From Bact-08 sp964533215 (GTDB taxonomy: Bacteria; Bacteroidota; Bacteroidia; Bacteroidales; UBA932): DNA of 64,000 nt. Each line of letters begins with the position of its first letter. Positions within the stretch are counted from its first letter, which is position 1. A model generated the notes under the pieces. That model was not told the origin of the DNA. It worked only from the letters and a program-made list of their open reading frames with translations, and searched no databases. The position numbers and the translations under genes were made by a program. This document shows positions 7,970 through 17,377 of this stretch, one piece after another. The stretch spans positions 192,222 through 256,221 of the forward strand of contig CAZHLJ010000004.1 in assembly GCA_964533215.1 (NCBI GenBank), read 5' to 3'.

Positions 7970-9086
7970 TTTCTATGACTATTTCAGAGATGCTCTCAAA
8001 GATCATCAGGCTGACGTAGATGAAAAGTGCTGGGAAAACATCAGCGCACGCATAGAACCAAAAAGGAGAAGGCTCTTATGGCCACTGCTAAGTACGGCTG
8101 CAGCGGCAGCTATTGTTGTATTTATACTTCTGCCCTATGCGGCCAAGAATTCTCACAAAACACAGCAATCTGTTACAAGCCAAAAGATTGCCGTAGAAAA
8201 TCCAAAGTCTGATAAAAAACGTGTTACTGCGTATAATATTACAGACACAAAAAATAAGGAGGTTATCTCCATGAAATCAACCATTCCGGAAGAGCCTGCA
8301 ATATCATCTGAGGAGAAGACAATCTCAGAAGACAATGCCATGCCTAAAGAAAAGGCACAGCCAGGAGCCAATAAACCTGCTGACAAACCGTCAAAAACAG
8401 AGTATACCGGATCAGATAAAACATACGATTTTACAGATGATAATCAGACAACGAGAGAAAGCAGATGGACCATATCCGCTTCATTGGGAGCTTTGGGTAA
8501 GACAACAGGCTCTACTCCTAACAATTATAGTGCAGTAAGGACATTGCAACCCCTCCAGAGCTTTGAGATTGCAACAAGTACAATTTCAGACGCAGAGTAT
8601 GCAGCACCCTTCTCATTAGGAGTGTTGTTGAGAAAAGAGTTTAGCAAGACTTTCAGCGTGGAAACCGGCTTTGTATATAGCTATCTATCCACCACTTACA
8701 GAAATGGTGGCAACCAGCAGTATAAAGCAAAGTTAAAATTGCATTACATTGGTGTCCCTGTGAATCTTGTCGCTACTCTTTGGAATGTTACCAATGACTG
8801 TAAGCTTTATGCCAGTTCAGGCATGATGATTGAAAAAGGGGTCAAGTCGGATTTTTCACAATATCTGTCCGAAACAAAACAGTCCATAACATCCAGTCAA
8901 AGTATAAAGGGAGTCCAGTGGTCTGTGAATGCATCAATGGGACTATCATACAGGATATTCCGAAACTGGAACATTTATCTTGAACCTCATGTATCCTATT
9001 ACTTTGATAACAACCAGCCAATAAGCATCCGTACTCAAAAGCACACAATAGTCGGCGTCAACTCCGGATTCAGATTGGAATTATAA
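7953..9086 (+). CDS. Membrane-anchored protein with C-terminal outer-membrane-barrel-like domain, ECF sigma partner
   Basis: From the ATG at 7953, which overlaps the sigma stop by 17 bp, the product is 377 residues. A TTG 12 bp upstream is in frame but less likely. The first 35 residues are charged (FYDYFRDALKDHQADVDEKCWENI) and resemble the cytoplasmic sigma-binding tail of an anti-sigma factor. A single membrane segment follows (about 41-60, WPLLSTAAAAAIVVFILL), then a Lys/Glu/Pro-rich linker, then from about residue 165 alternating-hydrophobic strands like the PF13568 outer-membrane beta-barrel family (FSVETGFVYSYLSTTYRN, LHYIGVPVNLVATLW). This architecture is found next to ECF sigma genes in Bacteroidota. 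How one chain would satisfy both an inner-membrane anchor and a barrel is unclear. Confidence 0.8.
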   Translation: MRDKDNFYDYFRDALKDHQADVDEKCWENISARIEPKRRRLLWPLLSTAAAAAIVVFILLPYAAKNSHKTQQSVTSQKIAVENPKSDKKRVTAYNITDTKNKEVISMKSTIPEEPAISSEEKTISEDNAMPKEKAQPGANKPADKPSKTEYTGSDKTYDFTDDNQTTRESRWTISASLGALGKTTGSTPNNYSAVRTLQPLQSFEIATSTISDAEYAAPFSLGVLLRKEFSKTFSVETGFVYSYLSTTYRNGGNQQYKAKLKLHYIGVPVNLVATLWNVTNDCKLYASSGMMIEKGVKSDFSQYLSETKQSITSSQSIKGVQWSVNASMGLSYRIFRNWNIYLEPHVSYYFDNNQPISIRTQKHTIVGVNSGFRLEL

Positions 9087-9103
9087 ACAAGTTTTTATCT
9101 TTG
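9075..9103 (+). promoter_or_regulatory. Promoter of lipA-lipB
   Basis: TATCTTTG at 9096-9103 matches TAnnTTTG, with TTG at 9075-9077 giving an 18-bp spacer. The -33 part lies inside the end of the preceding gene. An in-frame TTG at 9101 falls inside the -7 box and therefore cannot be the lipA start. Confidence 0.6.
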
Positions 9104-9133
9104 CGGCTCTTAAATATCCTTTATCAAGAAATG

Positions 9134-9991
9134 ATGATAAGACCCGACAAAAAACCTGATTGGTTAAGAATAAAACTAGGCACTTCCGGAGGGTATTCGG
9201 TAGTGGAGAAAATAGTAAAGGATCATTCTCTGAATACAATTTGCAGTAGTGGCATGTGCCCAAACAAGACCGAATGTTGGAGCAGGGGAACAGCCACATT
9301 TATGATTCTTGGGGATATCTGTACCCGCTCATGTAAATTCTGTGCAACAAACACCGGAAAGCCATTATTGCCAAATGCAACCGAGCCCGCCGAGTTGGCA
9401 GAATCGGTTTTTCTGATGAAGTTAAACCATTGTGTAATAACCTCAGTAACCAGAGACGACTTACCAGATGGCGGAGCATCTCATTGGGCAAGCGTTATAA
9501 ACGAATGTAGAAAAAGAAATCCTAAAACTACAATTGAGGTGCTTATCCCTGATTTTGATGCCAAACACAAGCTGATTGACATTATTCTTGAAGCCAAGCC
9601 AGACATAATAGCTCATAATATTGAGACAGTAAGACGACTTACACCCTCTGTAAGATCTAAGGCAAAGTACGATGTTTCTTTGGAAACACTTAACTATATC
9701 TCACAAAAGGGTGTTATTTCAAAGAGTGGCATTATGCTTGGACTAGGAGAGTCAGAAGAGGAGATTCTAATCACATTAAGAGACCTGCGTGAGAATGGAT
9801 GCAGAGTTGTTACTATTGGACAATATCTCCGTCCGACACTTAGACATTTACCCGTTGAAGAATATGTCTCTCCTGAAAAATTTGCCCGTTACAAGGAGTT
9901 TGCCCTTAAAACAGGCTTTGACCATGTAGAAAGCGGTCCATTTGTCAGATCGTCATACATGGCAGAAAAAGCAATAAGTATTTGTAAATAA
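9134..9991 (+). CDS. lipA: Lipoyl synthase
   Basis: Radical-SAM enzyme that inserts two sulfurs into protein-bound octanoyl groups, making the lipoyl cofactor of 2-oxoacid dehydrogenases and the glycine cleavage H protein. Both Fe-S motifs are present: the auxiliary cluster CSSGMCPNKTEC (C37, C42, C48) and the radical-SAM CTRSCKFC (C63, C67, C70). The C-terminal GPFVRSSYMAE carries the family's conserved Ser. The start is placed at ATG 9134 (or 9131), giving about 285 residues, normal for LipA; the longer TTG start lies inside the promoter. lipB follows 11 bp later. A lipoylated H protein would serve the GcvP encoded at 31203. Confidence 0.97.
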   Translation: MIRPDKKPDWLRIKLGTSGGYSVVEKIVKDHSLNTICSSGMCPNKTECWSRGTATFMILGDICTRSCKFCATNTGKPLLPNATEPAELAESVFLMKLNHCVITSVTRDDLPDGGASHWASVINECRKRNPKTTIEVLIPDFDAKHKLIDIILEAKPDIIAHNIETVRRLTPSVRSKAKYDVSLETLNYISQKGVISKSGIMLGLGESEEEILITLRDLRENGCRVVTIGQYLRPTLRHLPVEEYVSPEKFARYKEFALKTGFDHVESGPFVRSSYMAEKAISICK

Positions 9992-10002
9992 TTAATTGTT
10001 AT

Positions 10003-10665
10003 ATGCCCGACTTCATTATTAAAGACCTTGGTCTAATCGATTACAAGGAGGCCTGGGATTTTCAGAAAGAGCTTTTCAACAAACTGATAGAAGCTAAGTC
10101 AACAGGAGAAACGAAAGAGATGTATCTGCTGCTGCTTGAGCATCCTCATGTTTATACAATGGGTTTGCATGGAAATGTTGACAACCTGCTATTCAACGAA
10201 GATTTTCTAAACCGTATAGGTGCAAAGTATTACAGAATCGAGCGTGGTGGTGATGTCACATACCACGGCTATGGACAACTCGTAGGATATCCGATTTTTG
10301 ATCTTGAAGAACTCGGGATTGGAATAAAAAAATATATCTGGCTTCTGGAAGAGGCTATAATTATGACAATTGCTGAGTATGGAATTACCGGTGAACGCCT
10401 TGAAGGAAGTGTTGGAGTATGGATTGAAAGTCAGACATCAAATGCCCGTAAAATTGCCGCCATTGGGGTTAAAGCTTCACGATATGTAACAATGCACGGT
10501 TTTGCCCTGAACGTTACTACCAACCTCGATTATTTCAACTTCATCAATCCATGTGGCTTTATAGACAAAGGGGTAACTTCAATCGAAAAGGAGACTGGAA
10601 AAAAACCTTCCCTTAAGGAGGTTGGAGAAAAGTTCGCCAATAATCTCAGATCAGCGATGCTTTAA
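10003..10665 (+). CDS. lipB: Octanoyl-ACP:protein octanoyltransferase
   Basis: Transfers octanoate from acyl carrier protein to lipoyl domains, the step before LipA. At 220 residues it has the family length. Visible are the substrate loop ERGGDVTYHGYGQLVGYP, the catalytic lysine region RKIAAIGVKASRYVTMHGFALN (K157), and the catalytic cysteine in NPCGF (C184). It lies 11 bp downstream of lipA as the second gene of a two-gene operon. Its last 20 bp overlap the 3' end of prmC on the opposite strand. Confidence 0.97.
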   Translation: MPDFIIKDLGLIDYKEAWDFQKELFNKLIEAKSTGETKEMYLLLLEHPHVYTMGLHGNVDNLLFNEDFLNRIGAKYYRIERGGDVTYHGYGQLVGYPIFDLEELGIGIKKYIWLLEEAIIMTIAEYGITGERLEGSVGVWIESQTSNARKIAAIGVKASRYVTMHGFALNVTTNLDYFNFINPCGFIDKGVTSIEKETGKKPSLKEVGEKFANNLRSAML

Positions 10666-11560
10666 CCATACGATTCTTACCACAGAAATCCTGACGTACC
10701 TCCACCTTTTCAAACCATGAGGATTGAAGCAAACTGACAATTTCTGCCGCCAGGGATTCGTTTATTTCCAGATAGATCAGACCTCCTGGCTTTAACAGTA
10801 TGGAGCCCCAGAGAGCAAGGGCTTTGTAAAATAGCAACGGATCGTCATCGGGTACGAAAAGAGCTTCATTAGGCTCAAAATCCAAAACGTTGCTTCTCAT
10901 CAGTATACGTTCCGACTCTTTAACATAAGGCGGGTTGCTCACAAGGATATCCAAGGAGTTGTTTTCAATCATCTTCTGACTATCCGGCCCTTGCATAAGG
11001 TCTGCCTTGAACTCTTTGAATTTACACATCCCCGATTGGCCGAGAGACAATTGAACGGCATTTCTGTGGGTTACTTCAAGAGCCTTGTCTGAGAAGTCAA
11101 GAGCAAAGACCTCCGAATTAGATAAATCATTATCAGCCCTTAATTGCTTTGTCATCTCGCAGGCGAGAGTAATTCCTATACATCCGGATCCGCATGCGGC
11201 ATCAAGGATACGAATAGGATATGACAGGTCATTGTCAAGTATCCACCTTACCAACTCCTCCGTTTCCGGTCTGGGAATAAGAACTCCCTCCTCAACATTA
11301 AACTTCCTTCCGTAGAACTCTTCATATCCCAACACGTACTGAAGGGGGCGGGCCTTAGAGAGCTCTAGAACCGCTTGTTCAAGATCACTCTTCAGCAACT
11401 GTTCATCTATAACTCCGGAGGGATTTACTATATGCTCGTAAGAACTTATCTTACAGAAATGCTGCAGCAGCCTTACGGCAATCGCCCGCCCCTCCCCAGT
11501 CTGATAAAGATGAGAAAGCCTTTGCTGAACATCCTCTGTAAAACTCTTATATGTGGCCAT
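10646..11560 (-). CDS. prmC: Peptide chain release factor N5-glutamine methyltransferase
   Basis: SAM-dependent methyltransferase that modifies the Gln of the GGQ motif of release factors. At 304 residues, it has an N-terminal helical substrate-binding part (1-90), then the methyltransferase fold with LDAACGSGCIGI (SAM binding, about 119-130) and the diagnostic NPPY motif (209-212). It is last in a minus-strand run starting at PBP1A, only 4 bp after the phosphoesterase/PQQ gene, so it is likely co-transcribed. It converges on lipB with a 20-bp overlap. Confidence 0.95.
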   Translation of the reverse strand: MATYKSFTEDVQQRLSHLYQTGEGRAIAVRLLQHFCKISSYEHIVNPSGVIDEQLLKSDLEQAVLELSKARPLQYVLGYEEFYGRKFNVEEGVLIPRPETEELVRWILDNDLSYPIRILDAACGSGCIGITLACEMTKQLRADNDLSNSEVFALDFSDKALEVTHRNAVQLSLGQSGMCKFKEFKADLMQGPDSQKMIENNSLDILVSNPPYVKESERILMRSNVLDFEPNEALFVPDDDPLLFYKALALWGSILLKPGGLIYLEINESLAAEIVSLLQSSWFEKVEVRQDFCGKNRMVKASLI

Positions 11561-11564
11561 TTGC

Positions 11565-13874
11565 TTAATTAACAGGAATAGTTATGCACCAAGTGTTGCC
11601 TCCAAAATCATTAACGTACAGAAAGTTTCCCTCCACTACAATATTACCAAGTATAGGAGCACCAAGGTTCATCCTCCATTTAAAAAGACCGTTGCGAACA
11701 TCCAGACAATACAGACACCCATCATTTGCTCCAAAATAGAGATTGTTATCATTAAGGCAGACACCTCCCTCCACAGTCATCTGAAAGTCCTTTGTATAAG
11801 GAGCTGTGTAGAAGAGAGAAGGGTTAGTCCTGTAGTTCCAAAGCTCCTTGTACCCATTCTGACGGTCAAAGGCTGCAACACCCTTGTCGGAAGTACCTAC
11901 AACATAATACCTTTCCGTTACAACCGGGCGAGAATTGACATTTACTGTCTGGCCTATCTTTAGTTTCAAAAGCTCCGCTCCAGTTATTGGATCAACTTCT
12001 GTTATATAACCGGGAGATGTATAGAAGAAGTGGCCTCCGTAGGCAACAGGAGTGTTGTCACATATACGCGAGTCCTCATCGCGCTTTTCCCACAAGAGTT
12101 TGCCTGAAACTGCATCATGTGCAAATCTGCCCAACCAATATCCTCCGGAGAGCAATACCTTGGATTTAGGTTCCACCACCGGAGAGGCCACAGTCGAGAC
12201 TCCACTCTTCCATGCGTTGTTTGTCCATAAAATTCCGCCATCTGATATTCTTACTGCAGTCAGGCTGGAACCCTGACCTGCATATACGATCCCATCATTA
12301 ACCGTAACACCTTCTGTAAAGACCGGGTGAGTACCCTTACTCCTTAAATCCTTGTACCAAACCACTTTCCCTGTGGCAGCTTCCAAGGCATATAGCCGCC
12401 CCTCTACATCACAAGCCAGTACAGTGTCACCCCAGAGAGCCATATTGTTTTTAACGGAATTACGGGTCTTAAAGCTCCATAAAACTTTCCCGGTAGATTT
12501 GTCAAGAGCACCAATTGAGGATTTTTCAGCAGAATCATCATCTATCGTTGCAGAAATGACCAGATTACCGGCTATTAAAGGAGATACCATAAAAATGTTG
12601 CCGCCAATGTTGGATACCCATTTTATCTGAGGACTCTCTTTGGAGCAGTTCTCTTTGATTACTTGCTTATACACCACACTACCGTCAGAGAATCCAATCC
12701 TCACCCTGAGAGATGCCGTCTCAGAAACATTTTCAGGCAAATTGCACACCCAGTTCCAACTGCTTTTCTGCTGCATCCTGAACTCTTTTTTCCCGGCCAA
12801 GACAACTGCACAATCCACTTCGGAGCCTGTATCGTAGATATTTGCCAAAACCGTAAACCCATGCCCAGATCCGGCACAACTATGGAAACTATTTGCAACA
12901 ATATGATTGTCCAGACAAGAGTATTTGATCCTAGACCTTAATTCTCCCGTTTTGTCAAAAGAGAGTACCCTGAAAGAGGATGGAGAATGGTCTATCCCCC
13001 CTTTGTTTGGCGACATAGAGCTGAACGTATAACAGCCTTTATCTGTATATTTGAAAAGATTTGTATGATAATGGGCATAAAGATATCCCTTGAGGTTGAA
13101 TGTGTCCAGGTCATATAGATGATGATTTGCCAGAATCACCGGAGTCCCTTTTGGAATGGCATCCAGGTCTTTTCTTAACCATCTATAAAGATCATCTGCA
13201 GAGTAACTGGGCACTTTATCCCCATATATAACCGGAGTGATTACAAAATGGACACCTCCGACATTGAATGAGTACCATACAGGTCCGAAATGCTGCTCAA
13301 AATGTTGCTCACCGTAATCCCCTGCAATAAGGTCGTGGTTCCCTAAAGAGTATACCACCCTTACACCCATTGTATTTCTGTTTATCTCGCGCGAATGAAA
13401 GTCCTGCCCCTTTTCATAACATATATCCCCATTCATCAGAAGGAATGCAATCTTATGATTTGCAATATAATCCTTAAGACCATCAATCCAGTCCTTATAT
13501 GTACTCGCTTCCGGATCTCCTATATGGATGAAGGCAGAAGGCTGATCATCCACTTTCTTTAATTTAAAATCGATTATGGCTGGTAACTTGTCACCAAGCC
13601 TTACAAAAAAATCTCCCACCTGCTCATATCCGCCCGGAGTCGAAATATAAACAAACCTGGCCCTGGGGTGCGTCTCAAATGAGAAACATCCTTTTGGATC
13701 ACTCTTGTAAACATTAAAGCCGTCTGAAACGACGACTCCACCCACACCTTTTTCATAAGTATCGGTAATCCGCCCGGAAACTTGCCTTTGGGCAAAAGCA
13801 TGACAACCGGCGAAAAGTAAAAGAGCCAGAAAAATAATCCGACCTGCCACTCTCCGGTGAATAAATGAGACCAT
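11565..13874 (-). CDS. Secreted calcineurin-like phosphoesterase fused to a PQQ-type beta-propeller
   Basis: A 769-residue exported protein (signal peptide FLALLLFAGCHAFAQ). Domain order: a small carboxypeptidase-D-like or N-terminal metallophosphatase beta domain (about 30-110); a calcineurin-like phosphoesterase domain (about 112-320) with MNGDICYEK, the SLGNHDLI motif, ANHHLYD and AHYHTN in the place of the usual GHxH; and from about 420 to the end a PQQ/WD-like propeller with repeated GKVLWSFKT, GKVVWYKDL, GGILWTNNA, GKLLWEKRD and GLFKWRMNL blades. The Ala in AHYHTN departs from the usual Gly. The substrate is unknown; a periplasmic or surface phosphoesterase is inferred. It sits between ddl and prmC with gaps of 30 and 4 bp. 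A Cys in the signal region (FAGC) leaves a lipoprotein possible. Confidence 0.85.
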   Translation of the reverse strand: MVSFIHRRVAGRIIFLALLLFAGCHAFAQRQVSGRITDTYEKGVGGVVVSDGFNVYKSDPKGCFSFETHPRARFVYISTPGGYEQVGDFFVRLGDKLPAIIDFKLKKVDDQPSAFIHIGDPEASTYKDWIDGLKDYIANHKIAFLLMNGDICYEKGQDFHSREINRNTMGVRVVYSLGNHDLIAGDYGEQHFEQHFGPVWYSFNVGGVHFVITPVIYGDKVPSYSADDLYRWLRKDLDAIPKGTPVILANHHLYDLDTFNLKGYLYAHYHTNLFKYTDKGCYTFSSMSPNKGGIDHSPSSFRVLSFDKTGELRSRIKYSCLDNHIVANSFHSCAGSGHGFTVLANIYDTGSEVDCAVVLAGKKEFRMQQKSSWNWVCNLPENVSETASLRVRIGFSDGSVVYKQVIKENCSKESPQIKWVSNIGGNIFMVSPLIAGNLVISATIDDDSAEKSSIGALDKSTGKVLWSFKTRNSVKNNMALWGDTVLACDVEGRLYALEAATGKVVWYKDLRSKGTHPVFTEGVTVNDGIVYAGQGSSLTAVRISDGGILWTNNAWKSGVSTVASPVVEPKSKVLLSGGYWLGRFAHDAVSGKLLWEKRDEDSRICDNTPVAYGGHFFYTSPGYITEVDPITGAELLKLKIGQTVNVNSRPVVTERYYVVGTSDKGVAAFDRQNGYKELWNYRTNPSLFYTAPYTKDFQMTVEGGVCLNDNNLYFGANDGCLYCLDVRNGLFKWRMNLGAPILGNIVVEGNFLYVNDFGGNTWCITIPVN

Positions 13875-13904
13875 AATGGTTATTTTTAAATTATAGAGAC
13901 ATCT

Positions 13905-14885
13905 TTATTCCAACAGTTTATTCAGGAAATCACCGATAGTCATCCCTGCCGCACGTATTTGCTGAGGGACAAGACTGGTTTCAGTCATACCTGGTACAGT
14001 ATTGATCTCAAGGAAGAAAATCTCTTCACCTCTGACAATATAATCCATTCTGACAGCACCATTGCAACCAAGATAGTGGTAAATCCTATGTGAGACATCA
14101 ATAATCCTCTCACTCAGTCCGACAGGTATTTCCGCCGGGGTAACCTCTTGGCTTGCTCCTAAATATTTAGCCTCGTAGTCAAAAAATTCATTTTTGGAGA
14201 TAATCTCCGTAACCGGCAATCTGACAAGTTTGCCATCGGACATAAATACACCGTTGGTCATCTCCCTTCCGTTGATACACTCCTCAATCAAGATAGTTTC
14301 ATCTTCCTTGAAAGCCTCCTCTATTGCTGAAGCAAGATCTTCTCTCTTCTTAACCTTAGTTACACCAAAGCTGCTTCCCCCGCTGCATGGCTTTACAAAA
14401 AGCGGTAATCCAAGCTTAGAGACTATATCTTCCGACGAATAGTTGTCCCCACGCCTCATAAATACCTCTCGGGCCATCAGTACACCAGAACTCCTAAGGT
14501 AACTCTTGCAGGCATACTTGTCGAAAGTAATTGTGGATACTCTTGAGGAACAAGTTGTACAAGGCAGCCCAATCATCTCGAAATATCCTTGCAAAAGACC
14601 ATTCTCACCTGGAGTACCATGAATCATTACTAATGCAACATCAAAATTTACCTTTCTGGAAGCTACATTCCCACTTGCTGGAATTGTAAAGGAAAAATCG
14701 GATTTATCTATCTGAAATACTCTTCCATCCTCCATCTGAACTCCCCAGTCTCTGCCTCTGACAAGCACCTCAAAAAATTCATACTTGTCCCTGTCGATGT
14801 GCTTCGCCATGTTTTTTCCACTCTTCACCGACACCTCATACTCAGAGGAGTTTCCCCCATAAACGAGGGCTACAATCTTTTTCAT
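13905..14885 (-). CDS. ddl: D-alanine--D-alanine ligase
   Basis: ATP-grasp ligase that makes the D-Ala-D-Ala end of the peptidoglycan stem peptide. It is 326 residues. Signatures are VYGGNSSEYEVSVKSG at the N-terminus, VMIHGTPGENGLLQGYFE, VKPCSGGSSFGVTKV (ATP loop), and EINTVPGMTETSLVPQQ. The FFDYEAKYLG segment keeps the Lys-Tyr pair typical of dipeptide-forming enzymes, where depsipeptide (D-Ala-D-Lac) ligases often have Phe at the last position, so no vancomycin-resistance type is indicated. It lies 28 bp downstream of the PBP1A gene, a sensible cell-wall operon. Confidence 0.96.
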   Translation of the reverse strand: MKKIVALVYGGNSSEYEVSVKSGKNMAKHIDRDKYEFFEVLVRGRDWGVQMEDGRVFQIDKSDFSFTIPASGNVASRKVNFDVALVMIHGTPGENGLLQGYFEMIGLPCTTCSSRVSTITFDKYACKSYLRSSGVLMAREVFMRRGDNYSSEDIVSKLGLPLFVKPCSGGSSFGVTKVKKREDLASAIEEAFKEDETILIEECINGREMTNGVFMSDGKLVRLPVTEIISKNEFFDYEAKYLGASQEVTPAEIPVGLSERIIDVSHRIYHYLGCNGAVRMDYIVRGEEIFFLEINTVPGMTETSLVPQQIRAAGMTIGDFLNKLLE

Positions 14886-14913
14886 TTGTCTATAAATATA
14901 ATTTTACGAAAAT

Positions 14914-17268
14914 TTAATGAGCAAAAGGATCTGTAATCACAGAGGTGGAATCCACCTCCTCGTCACTTCCACGGCAGTTGAACTGAGCCGAGAAGCCCGA
15001 AGGTGCAGTGAAACTATCCTTTGTCGTAATTCCAAGAGATGGGTCCTTAAGTACCTTTTGCATGAAGAGACCCCATATAGGAAGGGCCATGTTTGCGCCT
15101 CCACCAAGAGCCAGTCCCTCAAAATGAATCTGTCTGTCTTCAGCTCCGACCCAGACTCCGGCAGTAAGTTTAGGAACATACCCGATGAACCACCCGTCAG
15201 CCTGATCGTTTGTCGTTCCGGTCTTTCCTGCAATCGGGCCGTCTGGAACATATTTCCACCTCAGTCTGGAAGCAGTACCTTCATTAACCACTCCTTCCAT
15301 CAGGTTTACCATCAGGTAAGCAGTATGTTCACTTATGGATTCCCTCTTTCTTGCTGTAAAGTTGCTAAGCACGTTCCCAGCCTTATCCTCTATCCTTAGT
15401 ACAAAAATTGGATCCACATGAACTCCCTTACTTGGGAAAGTGTTGTAGGCAGCCACCATCTCAAAAAGAGTAAGGTCAGCCGGACCAAGACATAGGGACA
15501 CTACAGGATCCAGATGGCTCTTTATACCCATCCTTTTGCACATATCCACCATTGCACGTGGACCGAACTGTTTCATAAGATAGGCCGAAATATTATTTGA
15601 ACTCATTGTGAGCCCCCACTTCAAAGTAACCTCTTTACCAATATATTTCTCTTTATCAGTACTCTCAGGAGTCCATGTTGTATCGCCCACTATAAATGTC
15701 TGAGGTACGTTAAACACCTTTGAACAAGGTGTGAAACCTTCCTGCATTGCCAAAGCATACAGGAATGGCTTGATAGTCGAGCCAACCTGTCTTTTACCCT
15801 GACGTGCATTATCATACTTGAAGTATCGATAATTAGGTCCCCCTACATAAGCCCTTACAAAACCGGTCTGTGGCTCCATGGCCATAAATGACGCTCTTAG
15901 GAACGATTTGTAATATTTTATTGAATCGTTGGGCGACATTACAGTATCTATGGAGCTACCTCCGCCCTTCCATGAGAAGACTGTCATTTTAACCGGCTTT
16001 TCAAAAACAGCCTCAATTTCAGATTCTGTAAGCCCCTCTTCCTTAAGGTTTCTGTATCTATCGCTCCATTTTCTGCCTTGCTTCATTAAGCTTGCTATCT
16101 CACTCGTAGAGGTCGCGTTGGAAAATGGAGGGTGTTTTTTCCATCTTAATTCTCTTCCAAACTGTACCTGTAAATCTTTGCTTAGGTGTTCTGCAACGGC
16201 CTCTTCTGCATATCTCTGCATTTTTGAGTTGACAGTTGTGTAAATCTTAAGCCCGTCTTTATCCAGATTGTATCTGCTGCCGTCCGGTTTAGGGTTCTTT
16301 GTAAGCCATCCATAGAGAGGATCATCCTTCCACAAAAGCGAATCGGCACGGAAATCATCCTCCTCACGGTATTGCGACCTTCTTGGTTTTTCTGCACTCA
16401 TAACTCTCTTTATCATATCCCTGAAGTAAGGGCCCAGACCGGAGTTATTATCCTGTTGAGTGAATGCCAGCTTTATAGGCAGTGCCTTCACCGAGTCGTA
16501 TGTTGCCCGGTCTATGTAATCGTACTTGTACATCTGACTAAGTACGTGGTTACGTCTGATAAGCGAGAGATCCGGATTGGTAACAGGATTGTACCTTGTA
16601 GGTTTGTTTACCATTCCAACCAAGAGTGCCGACTCCTCTATTGTAAGCTGCGAGGGCTCCTTTGCGAAAAAAGTATTAGCGGCTGCACGTATCCCGTAAG
16701 CATTGCTGCCAAAAAAGACAGCATTCAGGTACATGCTCAGTATCTCATCCTTTGTATAGTTTCTCTCCAGCTTGACAGCTGTTATCCACTCTTTGAATTT
16801 TGAAACTCCAAGCGCAAAGGTTTTTGCACCAGGAATGTTGCTGACTGCTGTGTCCCTGGGAAAAAGGGATTTTGCAAGTTGCTGCGAAAGAGTACTTCCT
16901 CCACCACCGGAACTTCTTCGGCCAAGAAGCAGTGATTTCACCGCTACCCTGCCAAGACTTCTTATATCAATACCACTATGCTCATAAAACCTGACATCCT
17001 CGGTAGCAACCAATGCATCTACCAGTGATGGTGAAAGTTCGTCAAAAGAGACAAACGATCTGTTTTCAACATGAAACGTCGTAAGAATCTGACCGTCTTC
17101 CGAAATTAACTCAGTGGCAATATTTTTCTGAGGATCCTCAAGTTCCTCAAACGACGGAATATTCCCAAAGAGGCTCACCATCAGAAGGAAAAACGCTACC
17201 AGCAAGAAGGGGCTGAAAACCACTATCCAAAACCTCTTCAAGAACTTATCCCTGTTTTTTATCTCCAT
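14914..17268 (-). CDS. mrcA: Class A penicillin-binding protein 1A (glycosyltransferase/transpeptidase)
   Basis: Bifunctional peptidoglycan synthase of about 784 residues. After a short cytoplasmic tail and one membrane anchor (about 12-34) comes the glycosyltransferase domain with ATEDVRFYEHSGID, the STLSQQLAKSLFPR motif, and ERNYTKDEILSMYLNAVFFG. The transpeptidase domain has the SxxK in QVGSTIKPFLYAL, SxN in MSSNNISAYL, and KTGTTND. I start at ATG 17268; the longer TTG start adds only two residues. The -7 box at 17307-17300 gives a short leader. It heads a minus-strand operon with ddl, the phosphoesterase fusion and prmC. Confidence 0.95.
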   Translation of the reverse strand: MEIKNRDKFLKRFWIVVFSPFLLVAFFLLMVSLFGNIPSFEELEDPQKNIATELISEDGQILTTFHVENRSFVSFDELSPSLVDALVATEDVRFYEHSGIDIRSLGRVAVKSLLLGRRSSGGGGSTLSQQLAKSLFPRDTAVSNIPGAKTFALGVSKFKEWITAVKLERNYTKDEILSMYLNAVFFGSNAYGIRAAANTFFAKEPSQLTIEESALLVGMVNKPTRYNPVTNPDLSLIRRNHVLSQMYKYDYIDRATYDSVKALPIKLAFTQQDNNSGLGPYFRDMIKRVMSAEKPRRSQYREEDDFRADSLLWKDDPLYGWLTKNPKPDGSRYNLDKDGLKIYTTVNSKMQRYAEEAVAEHLSKDLQVQFGRELRWKKHPPFSNATSTSEIASLMKQGRKWSDRYRNLKEEGLTESEIEAVFEKPVKMTVFSWKGGGSSIDTVMSPNDSIKYYKSFLRASFMAMEPQTGFVRAYVGGPNYRYFKYDNARQGKRQVGSTIKPFLYALAMQEGFTPCSKVFNVPQTFIVGDTTWTPESTDKEKYIGKEVTLKWGLTMSSNNISAYLMKQFGPRAMVDMCKRMGIKSHLDPVVSLCLGPADLTLFEMVAAYNTFPSKGVHVDPIFVLRIEDKAGNVLSNFTARKRESISEHTAYLMVNLMEGVVNEGTASRLRWKYVPDGPIAGKTGTTNDQADGWFIGYVPKLTAGVWVGAEDRQIHFEGLALGGGANMALPIWGLFMQKVLKDPSLGITTKDSFTAPSGFSAQFNCRGSDEEVDSTSVITDPFAH

Positions 17269-17299
17269 TTTCAATCAATATATAAGGTATACCAGCCGA

Positions 17300-17307
17300 C
17301 AAAAATA
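17300..17307 (-). promoter_or_regulatory. -7 promoter element of the PBP1A operon
   Basis: TATTTTTG on the minus strand matches TAnnTTTG, 31 bp upstream of the PBP1A start codon. No clear -33 TTTG was seen. Confidence 0.5.
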
Positions 17308-17377
17308 GGAATAAAAATTTGGATAATATCTTACTTTATAGCTTACTTTGCAGCATTCAAGGTTTAATATTGCAGAT

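Noticed and set aside
9101..9103. TTG start for a longer lipA (and similar TTG starts at 17348, 20697, 58144)
   Set aside because: These TTG codons lie inside -7 promoter boxes (TAnnTTTG or a near match), so they are not transcribed; the downstream ATG codons are used.
13905..14885. Ddl as a D-Ala-D-Lac (glycopeptide-resistance type) ligase because of the Phe-Phe in FFDYEAKY
   Set aside because: The diagnostic position is the last Tyr of the EAKY segment, which is kept; no van-like neighbours are present.
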